Source of the DNA: Caulobacter sp048541825 | Lineage (GTDB): Bacteria; Pseudomonadota; Alphaproteobacteria; Caulobacterales; Caulobacteraceae | Assembly (NCBI RefSeq): GCF_048541825.1 | Contig: NZ_CP183332.1 | Coordinates: forward strand, 1,922,001 to 1,986,000 | Direction of reading: 5' to 3' | DNA: 64,000 nt | Shown here: one piece after another, positions 45,333-53,428 of the stretch | How positions within the stretch are numbered: position 1 is the first letter of the stretch | How the letters are laid out: every line of letters starts with the position of its first letter | Program-made: the position numbers and the translations under genes | The notes under the pieces: model-generated | Database searches by the model: none | Told to the model about the DNA's origin: nothing | The model's input: the letters and a program-made list of their open reading frames with translations, nothing else

Positions 45333-45360
45333 GCGCCCGTCTCCTCTCGGAGGCGAGCGC
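45333..45360 (-). terminator. Probable terminator after the seven-gene catabolic operon
   Basis: Read on the minus strand, GCGC-TC-GCCTCC-GAGA-GGAGAC-GG-GCGC forms a strong stem with a four-base loop, 24 bp after the 2-hydroxyacid dehydrogenase stop. It separates that operon from the TonB receptor gene. Confidence 0.55.
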
Positions 45361-45383
45361 GTCGGAAAGCAGGGTGGAATGAA

Positions 45384-46325
45384 TCAGTAACCCCGGCTTC
45401 GGTCCACCAGATCGGGGATCGGTTCGCCGGCCAGATCGCGGGCGATATTGGCGGCCAGGGTGCGCGCGGCCGTTGTCGGACTGGTCAGAGCCGAGCAGTG
45501 CGGCGTTACGTCGATCCTGGGGTGATCCCAGAACGGATGGTCCTGAGGCAACGGCTCCTCACGGAATACGTCGAGCGTGGCATGGGCCAGCTGGCGGTCA
45601 TCGAAGGCGTCGAGCAAGTCGCGCTCCACCAGATGACGGCCCCGCGCGGCATTGATCAGGAAGCCACCGGGCGGCATGGCGTCGAAGGTCGCCTTGCACA
45701 GGATGTTCTCGGTCGCCGGCGTCAGCGGCAGCAGACAGACCAGGATATCGGTGCGGCCCAGCATCTGGCGCAGTCCCTCATCGCCTGAATAGGTCGTGAT
45801 CCCCGGCAGGTCGCGCGGCGTGCGGCTCCACCCGGCGACGTCGAAGCCCAGGGCCGCGAGCGCCGCGCCGCAGGAACGTCCCAACTCGCCCAGGCCGAGC
45901 AGTCCGACCCGCTGGTCGCGGGCCGCCTTGCAAACCAGCGGCGTCCAGGTGCGGGCGCGCTGGGCGGCCTCGAGTTCGGGCATCCGGCGGTGGTAGTGGA
46001 GGACGCGGTGCAGCACATACTCGCGCATGCCCTCGCCAAGGCTGGGATCGACCATGCGGGCCAGGCGCACGTTGGCCGGCAGCTCCGGATCGGCCAGCAG
46101 CGACTCCACACCAGCGCCCATAGAGAACAGGACTCGAAGATTGGGCAAACTCGCCGCGATGGAGGCCGGACGCTTCCACAGCAGGGCGTAGTCGATCTCG
46201 GCAGGGTCGCCGATCTGCGGCCAGATCCGCAGCTCCACATCCGGCAGAGACGCGTTCAACGCCGACAGCCAGGCGGCCTCATCGATACCGGCGCAGGCGA
46301 ACAACAGGACAGGTTTCTTGGTCAT
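45384..46325 (-). CDS. D-2-hydroxyacid dehydrogenase (GhrA-like glyoxylate/hydroxypyruvate reductase)
   Basis: A 313-residue NAD(P)-dependent reductase. The nucleotide loop is VGLLGLGELGRSCGAALAALG; catalytic Arg, Glu and His lie in LINAARGRHL, DVFREEPLPQ and VTPHCSAL. It resembles GhrA, reducing 2-oxoacids such as glyoxylate or hydroxypyruvate. It is last in a seven-gene operon (4-bp overlap with the hydrolase), where it may reduce a 2-oxoacid released by the upstream hydrolases. Confidence 0.9.
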   Translation of the reverse strand: MTKKPVLLFACAGIDEAAWLSALNASLPDVELRIWPQIGDPAEIDYALLWKRPASIAASLPNLRVLFSMGAGVESLLADPELPANVRLARMVDPSLGEGMREYVLHRVLHYHRRMPELEAAQRARTWTPLVCKAARDQRVGLLGLGELGRSCGAALAALGFDVAGWSRTPRDLPGITTYSGDEGLRQMLGRTDILVCLLPLTPATENILCKATFDAMPPGGFLINAARGRHLVERDLLDAFDDRQLAHATLDVFREEPLPQDHPFWDHPRIDVTPHCSALTSPTTAARTLAANIARDLAGEPIPDLVDRSRGY

Positions 46326-47137
46326 GGAGTCACATATCCCGCCGCGTTGCTATGGGCCGCGCGACGCGTACCGCGAATCCCGCAAGCGGCCAAAAAGCTG
46401 AGCAGACTGTCGCTGAACGCAGCCGGTTGCTCGAAGAAGACCGAGTGGCCCGAGTCGAACTCGACGAGGAACGAACCGGGCGTCCGAGCCTGAACGGCGC
46501 GGATGGCCGCGATCGGAAAGATCGGATCTTTCAGGCCCGCCATGAAGAGCACTGGCTTGCCGGCGCCGATCTCCTCCGGCGGAATGGGGCGCGGCCACTC
46601 ACCGACCAGCCCATGCCGGTCGGTGCGGTTAAAGCTGGCCAGCGCGGCATAGAGCCGAGCCTGCGCCGGGTTCGCGGCGCGAAAGCCAGCGTCGAGCACA
46701 CGATCCAGTTGCGACAGGTCGCGCGTGGCGTCCCGCGCGACGGCCATGAGCGGCGCGACTTCGGCATCCTCCAGCACGGCGTGCAGCGTCGAGGCCAGCA
46801 CCAGAGCGGCGACGCGATCCGGATGGGCGGCCGCGAAAGACAGGCAGGTCCCGCCGCCCATCGACTGTCCCACCAGCACGGCGCGCTCGATAGCCAGATG
46901 ATCCAGAAGGGCCGTCAGGTCGGGGACAAAGCCGCTCCGCCCAAGGCCGGCGACGTCGCTCGACCGCCCAAAGCCCCGGTGGTCGAAGGTGAGCACCCGG
47001 TAAGAGCGTGACAGGGTCTCGACCTGATTGAACCAGCTAGCGTGATTGCCGCCGACGCCGTGGGCCAGCACGATGGTCGGCCCGGCCCCATGGTCTTCGT
47101 AGTAGAGTTCGTCGTCGCCGATCGTCAGAATAGACAT
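46322..47137 (-). CDS. Alpha/beta hydrolase
   Basis: A 271-residue alpha/beta-fold hydrolase. The oxyanion segment LAHGVGGNHASW, nucleophile Ser92 in VGQSMGGG, acid Asp in AGLKDPIFP and His in DSGHSVFFEQP form a full triad. The family includes meta-cleavage-product C-C hydrolases and enol-lactonases, as well as esterases. Start 47137 overlaps the ATPase stop as ATGA; the open frame upstream is only the shadow of that gene. A kynurenine formamidase role cannot be excluded but no KynB signature is seen. Confidence 0.88.
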   Translation of the reverse strand: MSILTIGDDELYYEDHGAGPTIVLAHGVGGNHASWFNQVETLSRSYRVLTFDHRGFGRSSDVAGLGRSGFVPDLTALLDHLAIERAVLVGQSMGGGTCLSFAAAHPDRVAALVLASTLHAVLEDAEVAPLMAVARDATRDLSQLDRVLDAGFRAANPAQARLYAALASFNRTDRHGLVGEWPRPIPPEEIGAGKPVLFMAGLKDPIFPIAAIRAVQARTPGSFLVEFDSGHSVFFEQPAAFSDSLLSFLAACGIRGTRRAAHSNAAGYVTP

Positions 47138-47904
47138 CAGATCACTCCCATCAAACCGCTGAGTTCGGTGACATGTCTGGCAAAGGCCGGCAGGGCGCGG
47201 GTGGTCGCCGGATCGCGGGGACGCGGCAGGTCGATGGCGATGTCGGCGATGATCCGACCAGGACGCGGACTGACCACCAGGACGCGGTCCGACAGCAGCA
47301 CGGCCTCGGCGATGCTGTGGGTGATCAGCACCACGGTCTTGCGGTCCTCCTGCCAGATCCGCAGCAGCTCCATGTTCAGCCGGTCGCGGGTCAGGGCGTC
47401 CAGAGCGCCGAACGGCTCGTCCATCAGCAGCATGCGCGGCGACAGCATCAGCGCCTGGCCGATGGCCACGCGATGGCGCATGCCGCCGGAGAGCTCGTGC
47501 GGATAGCGCTGCTCGAAGCCTTCCAGGCCCAGGGTCCTGATCAGCGGCGCCGTATCGATGGCGCCGGCCGCTTTTGCGCCGCGCCGAACTTCCACGGCCA
47601 GCCGCAGATTGGCGTCGACCGTGAGCCACGGCAGCAGGTTGGCGGTCTGGAACACCACGCCGACATCATCGCGCGGCTTGCCGACCGGCTCGCCGAACAG
47701 CGAGACCGCACCTTTGTCGTGTTCAGTCAGACCCGCGAGAATGCGCAGCAGGGTGCTCTTGCCGCAGCCCGAGGGGCCCAGCACCGAAACGAACTCCTGG
47801 TCGCGGACATCGATGTCCAGACCGTCGAGCGCCAAGGTTCCCTTTTGCCCGCCCCAGTATTTGGTGACGCCCGCGATGCGGACCGCCGTCAGATCGTGCG
47901 CCAC
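47137..47904 (-). CDS. NitT/TauT-type ABC transporter ATP-binding protein
   Basis: A 255-residue ATPase (SsuB/TauB/NrtD group): Walker A LGPSGCGKSTLL, signature ELSGGMRHRVAIGQAL, Walker B MLLMDEPFGALD and switch His in LITHSIAEAV. The start is a GTG at 47904 overlapping the permease by 16 bp; no ATG precedes the domain. The signature reads SGGM rather than SGGQ, as often in this group. Import of an organic anion such as a sulfonate, nitrile or aromatic acid is typical. Confidence 0.9.
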   Translation of the reverse strand: MAHDLTAVRIAGVTKYWGGQKGTLALDGLDIDVRDQEFVSVLGPSGCGKSTLLRILAGLTEHDKGAVSLFGEPVGKPRDDVGVVFQTANLLPWLTVDANLRLAVEVRRGAKAAGAIDTAPLIRTLGLEGFEQRYPHELSGGMRHRVAIGQALMLSPRMLLMDEPFGALDALTRDRLNMELLRIWQEDRKTVVLITHSIAEAVLLSDRVLVVSPRPGRIIADIAIDLPRPRDPATTRALPAFARHVTELSGLMGVI

Positions 47905-48638
47905 CAGACAAGCCTTCCGATAAATTCGACTGTGTAGAACAGAGCCAGGGACAACAGGGTCACCGCGATCAGGGCCGCGAAGCTCAAGGCCGTCTGGGCC
48001 GATCCGGTAGCGGTCAGGATCAGATTGCCCAGGCCGCTGTTGGAGCCGACGAACTCGCCGACGATCGCGCCGATCACCGCCAGCGGCATGGCCACCTTGC
48101 AGCCGTCGACGAAGTTGGGAGCCGCCGCCGGCAGTTGCAGTCGACGCAGGGTGGTCCAGCGCGAGGCGCCCAGCGCCCGGAAGTGCTCGTCCAGGTGGGC
48201 GGGCACGCCGGCCAGACCGCCCAGCACCCCGATCAGGATCGGGAAGAAGGCGAACAGGAAGGCCATGGCGATCTTGGCGCTGAAGCCATAGCCCAGCCAC
48301 ACGACCATCAGCGGAGCCAGGCCTATCTTGGGCACGCTCTGCAGGGCGACTAGCAGCGGGTAGGCCGTGGCCCGCGCAACTGGCGCGACATGCACCGTCA
48401 CCGCCAGCACCGCACCCATGATCGCCGCCAGGACAAAGCCGCCGAGGACCTCGCCCAGCGTGACCAGTCCATTCGACAGCAGGGGTCCCCTCGCCTCCCA
48501 GAACGCGGCGGCGACATCGCTGAGCGGAGGCAGCAGATAGGTCTTGATCCCGAACAGCTTGACCGAGCCCTCCCAGAGGGCGGCCAGGGCCAGGAAGAAG
48601 ACGACGGTGATCAGGGGGTTTGTGCGCCCGGCCCTCAC
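47889..48638 (-). CDS. NitT/TauT-type ABC transporter permease
   Basis: A 249-residue permease with six helices and the EAA loop HLDEHFRALGASRWTTLRRL. Opening segment SVKLFGIKTYLLPPLSDV is typical of SsuC/TauC relatives. The GTG start at 48638 overlaps the VOC stop as GTGA, so translation is coupled. Confidence 0.9.
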   Translation of the reverse strand: MRAGRTNPLITVVFFLALAALWEGSVKLFGIKTYLLPPLSDVAAAFWEARGPLLSNGLVTLGEVLGGFVLAAIMGAVLAVTVHVAPVARATAYPLLVALQSVPKIGLAPLMVVWLGYGFSAKIAMAFLFAFFPILIGVLGGLAGVPAHLDEHFRALGASRWTTLRRLQLPAAAPNFVDGCKVAMPLAVIGAIVGEFVGSNSGLGNLILTATGSAQTALSFAALIAVTLLSLALFYTVEFIGRLVWWRTI

Positions 48639-49174
48639 TTGGAACCGTCCAGCATCTTGGTGATCCTGGCGGGCGGGGGCACGACGAAACGGTCCAGCGA
48701 CCAGCGGTCGAAGGTGAAAAGGTCCTTGCCGTCCCAGGTCCGCGCCTCGTGCGCCGGATGGCCTTCGCCGACCTGGATCATGTCGCAATAGAACTCGACA
48801 TTGTTGCCGTCGGGATCGCGGAACACGAGGAAGCAGTTGGCGCCAGGGCCATGCTTGCCGATGCCCCGGTCGATCTCGACGCCGCGCTCCTGCAGCATCG
48901 CTGCGATCTGCGAAATCTCGACCACGTCGCCGACCTGATAGGAAAAGTGCTCAACTACCGACTTGCCGGGCGCGTGGGTCGCGACCTCGTCAGGGGTCAT
49001 CTGCAGCAGGGCCAGGTCATGGTGATCAATGCCCGCCCGCATGAACACCATGCGGTCGTCGATCCAGTCGGACACCTCCAGGCCGACCACATCACGGTAG
49101 AAGGCCACCGAGGCGTGGACGTCGCGCACCTTCAGGACCAGATGGCCCAGCTTAATGGGCTTGGGGCGATACAT
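48635..49174 (-). CDS. VOC-superfamily extradiol-dioxygenase-like protein
   Basis: A 179-residue vicinal-oxygen-chelate protein. The three metal ligands of type I extradiol dioxygenases are present: His11 (LGHLVLKV), His76 (VEHFSYQV) and Glu127 (NNVEFYCD). A C-terminal extension of about 40 residues follows the fold. Because it sits inside an ABC-transporter operon with C-C-hydrolase-like enzymes, ring cleavage of an imported catechol-like compound is a reasonable inference; a non-oxygenase VOC activity remains possible. Confidence 0.82.
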   Translation of the reverse strand: MYRPKPIKLGHLVLKVRDVHASVAFYRDVVGLEVSDWIDDRMVFMRAGIDHHDLALLQMTPDEVATHAPGKSVVEHFSYQVGDVVEISQIAAMLQERGVEIDRGIGKHGPGANCFLVFRDPDGNNVEFYCDMIQVGEGHPAHEARTWDGKDLFTFDRWSLDRFVVPPPARITKMLDGSK

Positions 49175-50160
49175 CAGCGCGGCTCCAGCATGTCGTTGGT
49201 GAAGACCTCGGCTGCGGCCGGCGGCTTCTCGAGGCCGTAGGCCTCGGTCAGGAAGGCCACGGCGTTGGTCATGCGCGCGGCGTCGAAGCGCTCACCGCCC
49301 ACCATCAGCTCGCGGGTTTCCAGCAACTGCTCGCGGGTGACCTTGGGATCCAGCACCGGATAGCGCTTGACCATCAGGGCCACGGCCTCGTCCGGATGCT
49401 CGCCGGCCCAGGCGTAGCCCTTGTAGGTGGCGGCCAGGAACTTGCGGACCAGTTCTGGATCCCTGGCGATGGTGGCGTCGCTGGCCATCACACCGCTGCC
49501 ATAGATATCGAGACCGAACTTGTCATAGGGCAACACGCCCAGGGTCAGGCCGGCCTCAGCGGCGCGCTTGCGGAAGAGCGGCAGGCTGTTGCCGCGCCAG
49601 CACTCGCCGGCGTCGATCTTGCCCTCGACCAGCGAGGTGACGACCACAGCCGGATCCAGCTGCATCATCTTGACCTGCCTGGCGTCGACGCCGTTTCGCT
49701 TGAGCCAGGCCGGCACGACCACCTGCATGGCGGAGCTCTGGCCGCCGCCGACGGTCAGGCCGACCAGGTCCTGCGGCTTGTCGATCTTGTGGCGCTCGAC
49801 GATGTAGCAGAGCGCGGCCGGCCAGCGGGTGTTGATCGCCCCGATCATCTTCACATGCCCGCCCTTGGAGCGGTTGAGGATCACCGAAACCGGGTCGCCA
49901 TAGCCGAACTCGAACATGCCCTGGTCGAGTTCGTTGACCGTGCGCACGCCGCCAAAGCCGCGCGTGACGTTCACCGTCAGGCCCTGCTCGGCATAGAAGC
50001 CCCGGTCGATGGCGGCGATCACCCCGCCCATGCTGCCCTGGGGCAGCCATGACATGTTGAAGGTGACCGTGGCGGCGTCGGTTTTTGCGGGCTTGTCCTG
50101 ACAGCCGGCCAAGACCAGCGACAGGCACGAGGCTAGGAGAAGAAGACTGCGGCGGGCCAT
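49174..50160 (-). CDS. NitT/TauT-type ABC substrate-binding lipoprotein
   Basis: A 328-residue periplasmic binding protein of the SsuA/TauA/NMT1 type. A lipobox LVLAGC places the lipidated Cys at residue 20. Family patterns are NMSWLPQGSMGGVIAAIDRGFYAEQGL and NELDQGMFEFGYGDP. It delivers the ligand to the permease encoded two genes downstream; separation of binding protein and permease by the VOC gene ties that enzyme to the imported compound. The ligand is unknown. Confidence 0.9.
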   Translation of the reverse strand: MARRSLLLLASCLSLVLAGCQDKPAKTDAATVTFNMSWLPQGSMGGVIAAIDRGFYAEQGLTVNVTRGFGGVRTVNELDQGMFEFGYGDPVSVILNRSKGGHVKMIGAINTRWPAALCYIVERHKIDKPQDLVGLTVGGGQSSAMQVVVPAWLKRNGVDARQVKMMQLDPAVVVTSLVEGKIDAGECWRGNSLPLFRKRAAEAGLTLGVLPYDKFGLDIYGSGVMASDATIARDPELVRKFLAATYKGYAWAGEHPDEAVALMVKRYPVLDPKVTREQLLETRELMVGGERFDAARMTNAVAFLTEAYGLEKPPAAAEVFTNDMLEPR

Positions 50161-50162
50161 CG

Positions 50163-51074
50163 TCAGACCTCTTCCGCGACGAGCGGGTTAGAGATCGCGC
50201 CGATCAGCTCGATCGAGGCGGTCATCCGGTCGCCGGGCTTGAGGAAGATGCCTCGCCCCTTGCCGACGCCGGCAGGCGTTCCGGTCGCGATCAGGTCGCC
50301 CGGACGCAGTTTTCCGAACGTCGAGAGATAGGCGATCTGCTCGTAGATGTTGAAGATCATCTCGGCGCTGGAGCCGTCCTGCATTCCCACGTCATTGACG
50401 CTGAGCTTCAGGGACAGGTTCATCGGGTCGGGGATGCAGACGTCGGGCACCAGCCAGGGGCCGAGCGGGCCGAAGGTGTCGTAGCTCTTGCTGCGGAACC
50501 AGTCGTGCTTGAACGGGAAGTCGGTGCGGGCGATCTGGTCGCGCGCAGAGACGTCGTTGAACACCACATAGCCGGCGATGTGGTCGCGGGCGTTCTCGAC
50601 CGAAATGCGATGGCCTTCACGGCCGATCACCACGCCCAGCTCGACCTCCCAGTCGATCTGGGTGCAGTGGCTGGGGATGACCACCTCGTCGTCGGCGCCG
50701 ACGACGGATTCGGTGGACTTCAGGAAGATGTAGGGCGCGCTGTCGACCTTGGCGGCCAGGGCCGTCTTCATCTCGCTGGCGTGGTCCACGAAGTTCGAAG
50801 CCGTGCAGAAGATCCGGCGCGGATTGAACGGCGCCAGCGGCGTGACGCTGAGCGGCGGCACCCCCGAAGCGGCGGTCCTGGCGGCGATCTCCGCCAGGAT
50901 CGGCTGGGTGGTTTCCCAGTTCGCCAGAGCCGCATCGACGCTGGCCACACCGGCGTCCAGACCGACCGCCGTCTGTACGGCGGCCAGGTCGAACAGCATG
51001 TCGTCGACGACGATTGCCGGGCGCGGACCCTTTCCACCGTCATAAGTGCCGATCGCGAACCAAGGCGCCGTCAT
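50163..51074 (-). CDS. Fumarylacetoacetate hydrolase (FAH) family protein
   Basis: A 303-residue FAH-fold enzyme, first of the operon. The core shows FCTASNFVDHASE, the metal-binding Glu pair in DWEVELGVVIG and Asp in FNDVSARD, then TGTPAGVGKGRG. Family members hydrolyse acylpyruvates, or decarboxylate, hydrate or isomerise products of ring cleavage. Together with the VOC enzyme and alpha/beta hydrolase it looks like part of a degradative module. It ends 2 bp before the binding-protein gene. Confidence 0.9.
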   Translation of the reverse strand: MTAPWFAIGTYDGGKGPRPAIVVDDMLFDLAAVQTAVGLDAGVASVDAALANWETTQPILAEIAARTAASGVPPLSVTPLAPFNPRRIFCTASNFVDHASEMKTALAAKVDSAPYIFLKSTESVVGADDEVVIPSHCTQIDWEVELGVVIGREGHRISVENARDHIAGYVVFNDVSARDQIARTDFPFKHDWFRSKSYDTFGPLGPWLVPDVCIPDPMNLSLKLSVNDVGMQDGSSAEMIFNIYEQIAYLSTFGKLRPGDLIATGTPAGVGKGRGIFLKPGDRMTASIELIGAISNPLVAEEV

Positions 51075-51112
51075 GCGAAATCTCCCCGTGGGCGATGCGC
51101 CCGTTGGGGAGA

Positions 51113-51182
51113 ACGATAATCGTATAACGGAGTGGTTTTAATCTACCGTTTCGGAATACCGTGCCCGTATTTTGCTATACGG
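51113..51182. promoter_or_regulatory. Palindrome-rich control region of the FAH/ABC operon
   Basis: This 108-bp gap holds four symmetric sites: ACGAT-A-ATCGT (51113-51123); AACGG and CCGTT about 15 bp apart (from 51126); AATAC-N7-GTATT (51155-51171), which contains ATAC-N7-GTAT, the site used by BenM/CatM-type LysR proteins; and CCGTAT-N6-ATACGG (51165-51182). A LysR gene lies 3.5 kb away in the same catabolic region. Binding is inferred. Confidence 0.55.
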
Positions 51183-52010
51183 TCAGCCCGCGAAGACCCG
51201 CCAGGCCATGCGCAGCGACACGATCATCAGGAAGCCGCCGAACGCCACACCCAGTTGGCGCTTGCTAAGACGATGCGCCAGGGCTGCGCCCCACGGGGCC
51301 GCGACCCAGGTCGACGGCGCGATCAGGGCGAAGCCGATCAGGCTGACATAGCCCAGGCTGCCGAAGGGCAGACGAGGATCGCCAAAACCGCCGATCACAT
51401 AGCCGATGGTTCCTGGGATGCTGATCAGCAGACCAAACAGCGACGCGGTTCCCACCGCCCTGTGGATGGGCCAGGAACACAGTGTCAGGATCGGCACGCT
51501 AAGCGTCCCGCCGCCAATCCCCATCATGGTCGAGGTTGCGCCAATGGCCAGTGGAAGGACCTGCCCGGCCGGCCCCTGCGGCTCGCGCCTGGCGAAGGTG
51601 AAGCCGTCGAGCGGCAACAGCATCTTCAGAGCCACGATGAACGCCACGCCGGCAAACACCGCCGACAACACCGCGCCCTTCACCTGGGCGGCGATCAGCA
51701 CCCCAGTCAGCGACCCGATGAAGATCGTCAAGCCCCAACGCTTGATCAGGCCGTCATCGACCGCGCCCTTGGATCGGTGACTGCGCGAGGAAGAGAGCGA
51801 GGTGGGAATGATCGTCGCCAGCGAGGTCGCGACGGCCACGTGCATGCGAACTGCCGGATCGACGCCCGCGACGCCGAGCGCAGCGTCGAGCACCGGCACC
51901 AGCACGATGCCGCCCCCGACCCCCAGCAATCCGGCGATCACGCCACCTACCAGACCGGCCGCAACCATCGCCGCCGCCATCGCGGCCAACGCGGGAATAT
52001 CCATCATCAT
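51183..52010 (-). CDS. TauE/SafE-family permease
   Basis: A 275-residue membrane protein with eight or so helices and the two homologous halves of the TauE/SafE (DUF81) family; segment GLLGVGGGIVLVPVLDAALG and its second-half counterpart MGIGGGTLSVPILTLCS are diagnostic. It moves small organic or sulfur-containing anions such as sulfoacetate or sulfite. Three ATGs (52010, 52007, 52004) follow an AGAGG site; I use the first. It is immediately upstream of the FAH operon, in the same direction. Confidence 0.88.
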   Translation of the reverse strand: MMMDIPALAAMAAAMVAAGLVGGVIAGLLGVGGGIVLVPVLDAALGVAGVDPAVRMHVAVATSLATIIPTSLSSSRSHRSKGAVDDGLIKRWGLTIFIGSLTGVLIAAQVKGAVLSAVFAGVAFIVALKMLLPLDGFTFARREPQGPAGQVLPLAIGATSTMMGIGGGTLSVPILTLCSWPIHRAVGTASLFGLLISIPGTIGYVIGGFGDPRLPFGSLGYVSLIGFALIAPSTWVAAPWGAALAHRLSKRQLGVAFGGFLMIVSLRMAWRVFAG

Positions 52011-52121
52011 TGTCTTTGCCTCTGAGTGAACTGGCTCTGCGCTAGCGCCAATCCACCCCCGCGAAATCTACCAATCCCCGCCGCCGTTATTCACTTTCGT
52101 GGATAGCGATGCGCGCCATTC

Positions 52122-52137
52122 TTATTTTTCCGACATA
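52122..52137 (+). promoter_or_regulatory. Shared motif before the aspartate-dehydrogenase/kynureninase operon
   Basis: TTATTTTTCCGACATA lies with its CCGAC 27 bp before the start at 52161. An almost identical element occurs 28 bp before the dehydrogenase gene at 55768. Matching sequence and spacing suggest a common promoter or activator site. Confidence 0.5.
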
Positions 52138-52160
52138 GAGGAGCGCGGTAGCCAGGGGGC

Positions 52161-52967
52161 ATGACCCTAAAAATTGGCATCGCCGGATTCGGCACCATCG
52201 GCAGTGTCGTCGCCCAGAGACTGGCCGGCGACATCCCCGGTATGGTGCTCGCCGCCGTCTCGGCCGGCCGCAAGGCGTTGGCCGAGCAACGGCTCGCAGA
52301 CCTTGGTCTTTCGGCGCCGGTCGTCTCGCCGGAGGAATTGGCCCGACTGTGCGACGTCATCGTCGAATGCGCACCGACCTCCGCGTTTCGCTCCATCGCC
52401 GATCCGGCCCTAGCCGCCGGCCGCGTGCTGCTGACCGTCAGCGGCGCGGCCCTGCTTGACCATCCCGACCTGATCGACAGCGCCAGGGCCGACGGCGGGC
52501 GGATCATTCTGGCTACCGGCGCCCTGCTGGGCTTCGACGCCGTGCGCGCCGCAGCCGAGGGTCAGATCCATTCGGTCCGCATGGTCACCCGCAAGCCCCC
52601 TCGATCGCTGAAGACGGCCAAATATGTGGTCGAGAACAAGATCGAGCTGGACGGGCTGAAAGCGCCGCTGCGCCTCTTCGCCGGCACGGCTCGGGAGGGC
52701 GCCCGCGCCTTCCCGGCTAACGTCAATGTCGCCGCCGCTCTGGGCCTGGCGGGCGTCGGCCCCGACCGCACCGAGCTGGAAATCTGGGCCGATCCGTCCA
52801 AGACCCGCAACTGCCACCGCATCGAGGTCGAGGCCGACAGCGCGCGCCTTATGCTCGAAATCGAGAACGTTCCCACCGACGAGAACCCGGGCACCGGGCG
52901 GATCACCGCCCTCAGCCTGATCGCCGCCCTGCGCGGCATGACCGCGCCTCTGCGCGTCGGCAGCTAG
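52161..52967 (+). CDS. Aspartate dehydrogenase-like protein (NadX family)
   Basis: A 268-residue NAD(P)-dependent dehydrogenase (DUF108). The nucleotide loop IGIAGFGTIGSVVAQRL, MVTRKPPRSL, the diagnostic FPANVNVAAALGLAG and the region of the catalytic His (RNCHRIEVEA) identify the family, which oxidises L-aspartate to iminoaspartate for NAD synthesis or aspartate catabolism. It precedes a VOC gene and kynureninase, so the amino acid acted on here could differ. Start 52161 is the only good ATG. Confidence 0.85.
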   Translation: MTLKIGIAGFGTIGSVVAQRLAGDIPGMVLAAVSAGRKALAEQRLADLGLSAPVVSPEELARLCDVIVECAPTSAFRSIADPALAAGRVLLTVSGAALLDHPDLIDSARADGGRIILATGALLGFDAVRAAAEGQIHSVRMVTRKPPRSLKTAKYVVENKIELDGLKAPLRLFAGTAREGARAFPANVNVAAALGLAGVGPDRTELEIWADPSKTRNCHRIEVEADSARLMLEIENVPTDENPGTGRITALSLIAALRGMTAPLRVGS

Positions 52968-52984
52968 ATCTGAAAGGTCCTTCC

Positions 52985-53428
52985 ATGCCCGTCCCTCTCA
53001 AACACGTCGCCATCGCCTCCAACGACCCAGACAACGCCTCCAAGTTCTTCGTTGATGTGCTGGGCTGGACCATTGCCGGCAAGATCGATAGCCGCAATGC
53101 GCGTGGCTATTACGTTACGGACGGTGCCATCAACATCGCCCTGCTGAACTTCAAGAACCGGCCCGCCGCCGGCATGGAGTTCGCTGAGGGATATGCCGGC
53201 CTGCACCACCTGGGCTTCCAGTGCGACGACATCGAAGCAGTCGTTGATCGGTTCGAGAGCTCGGGTTTCGCCCCGCGCCACGACGTCAACATTGCCCAGG
53301 GCCTGGGCATGAACCCCGCCAAGGACAACGCCGAATACAAGATGACAGGTCCCGAGGGCGTGATGATCGACGTCTCGGAACGCGGCTGGGCCGGCACCGA
53401 CACCTACAAGGGCAAGCCTCCGGCATGA
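52985..53428 (+). CDS. VOC-family protein
   Basis: A 147-residue glyoxalase/dioxygenase-fold protein. Candidate metal ligands are His7 (LKHVAIAS), His75 (LHHLGFQ) and, in place of the usual Glu, Asp129 in GVMIDVSE. It sits between the aspartate-dehydrogenase-like gene (17 bp) and kynureninase (4-bp overlap). No specific substrate can be assigned. Its position suggests handling of an intermediate near kynurenine. Confidence 0.8.
   Translation: MPVPLKHVAIASNDPDNASKFFVDVLGWTIAGKIDSRNARGYYVTDGAINIALLNFKNRPAAGMEFAEGYAGLHHLGFQCDDIEAVVDRFESSGFAPRHDVNIAQGLGMNPAKDNAEYKMTGPEGVMIDVSERGWAGTDTYKGKPPA

Noticed and set aside
47138..47629. N-terminal extension of the alpha/beta hydrolase frame
   Set aside because: It is the shadow of the ABC ATPase gene; the hydrolase begins at 47137 with a normal N-terminus.
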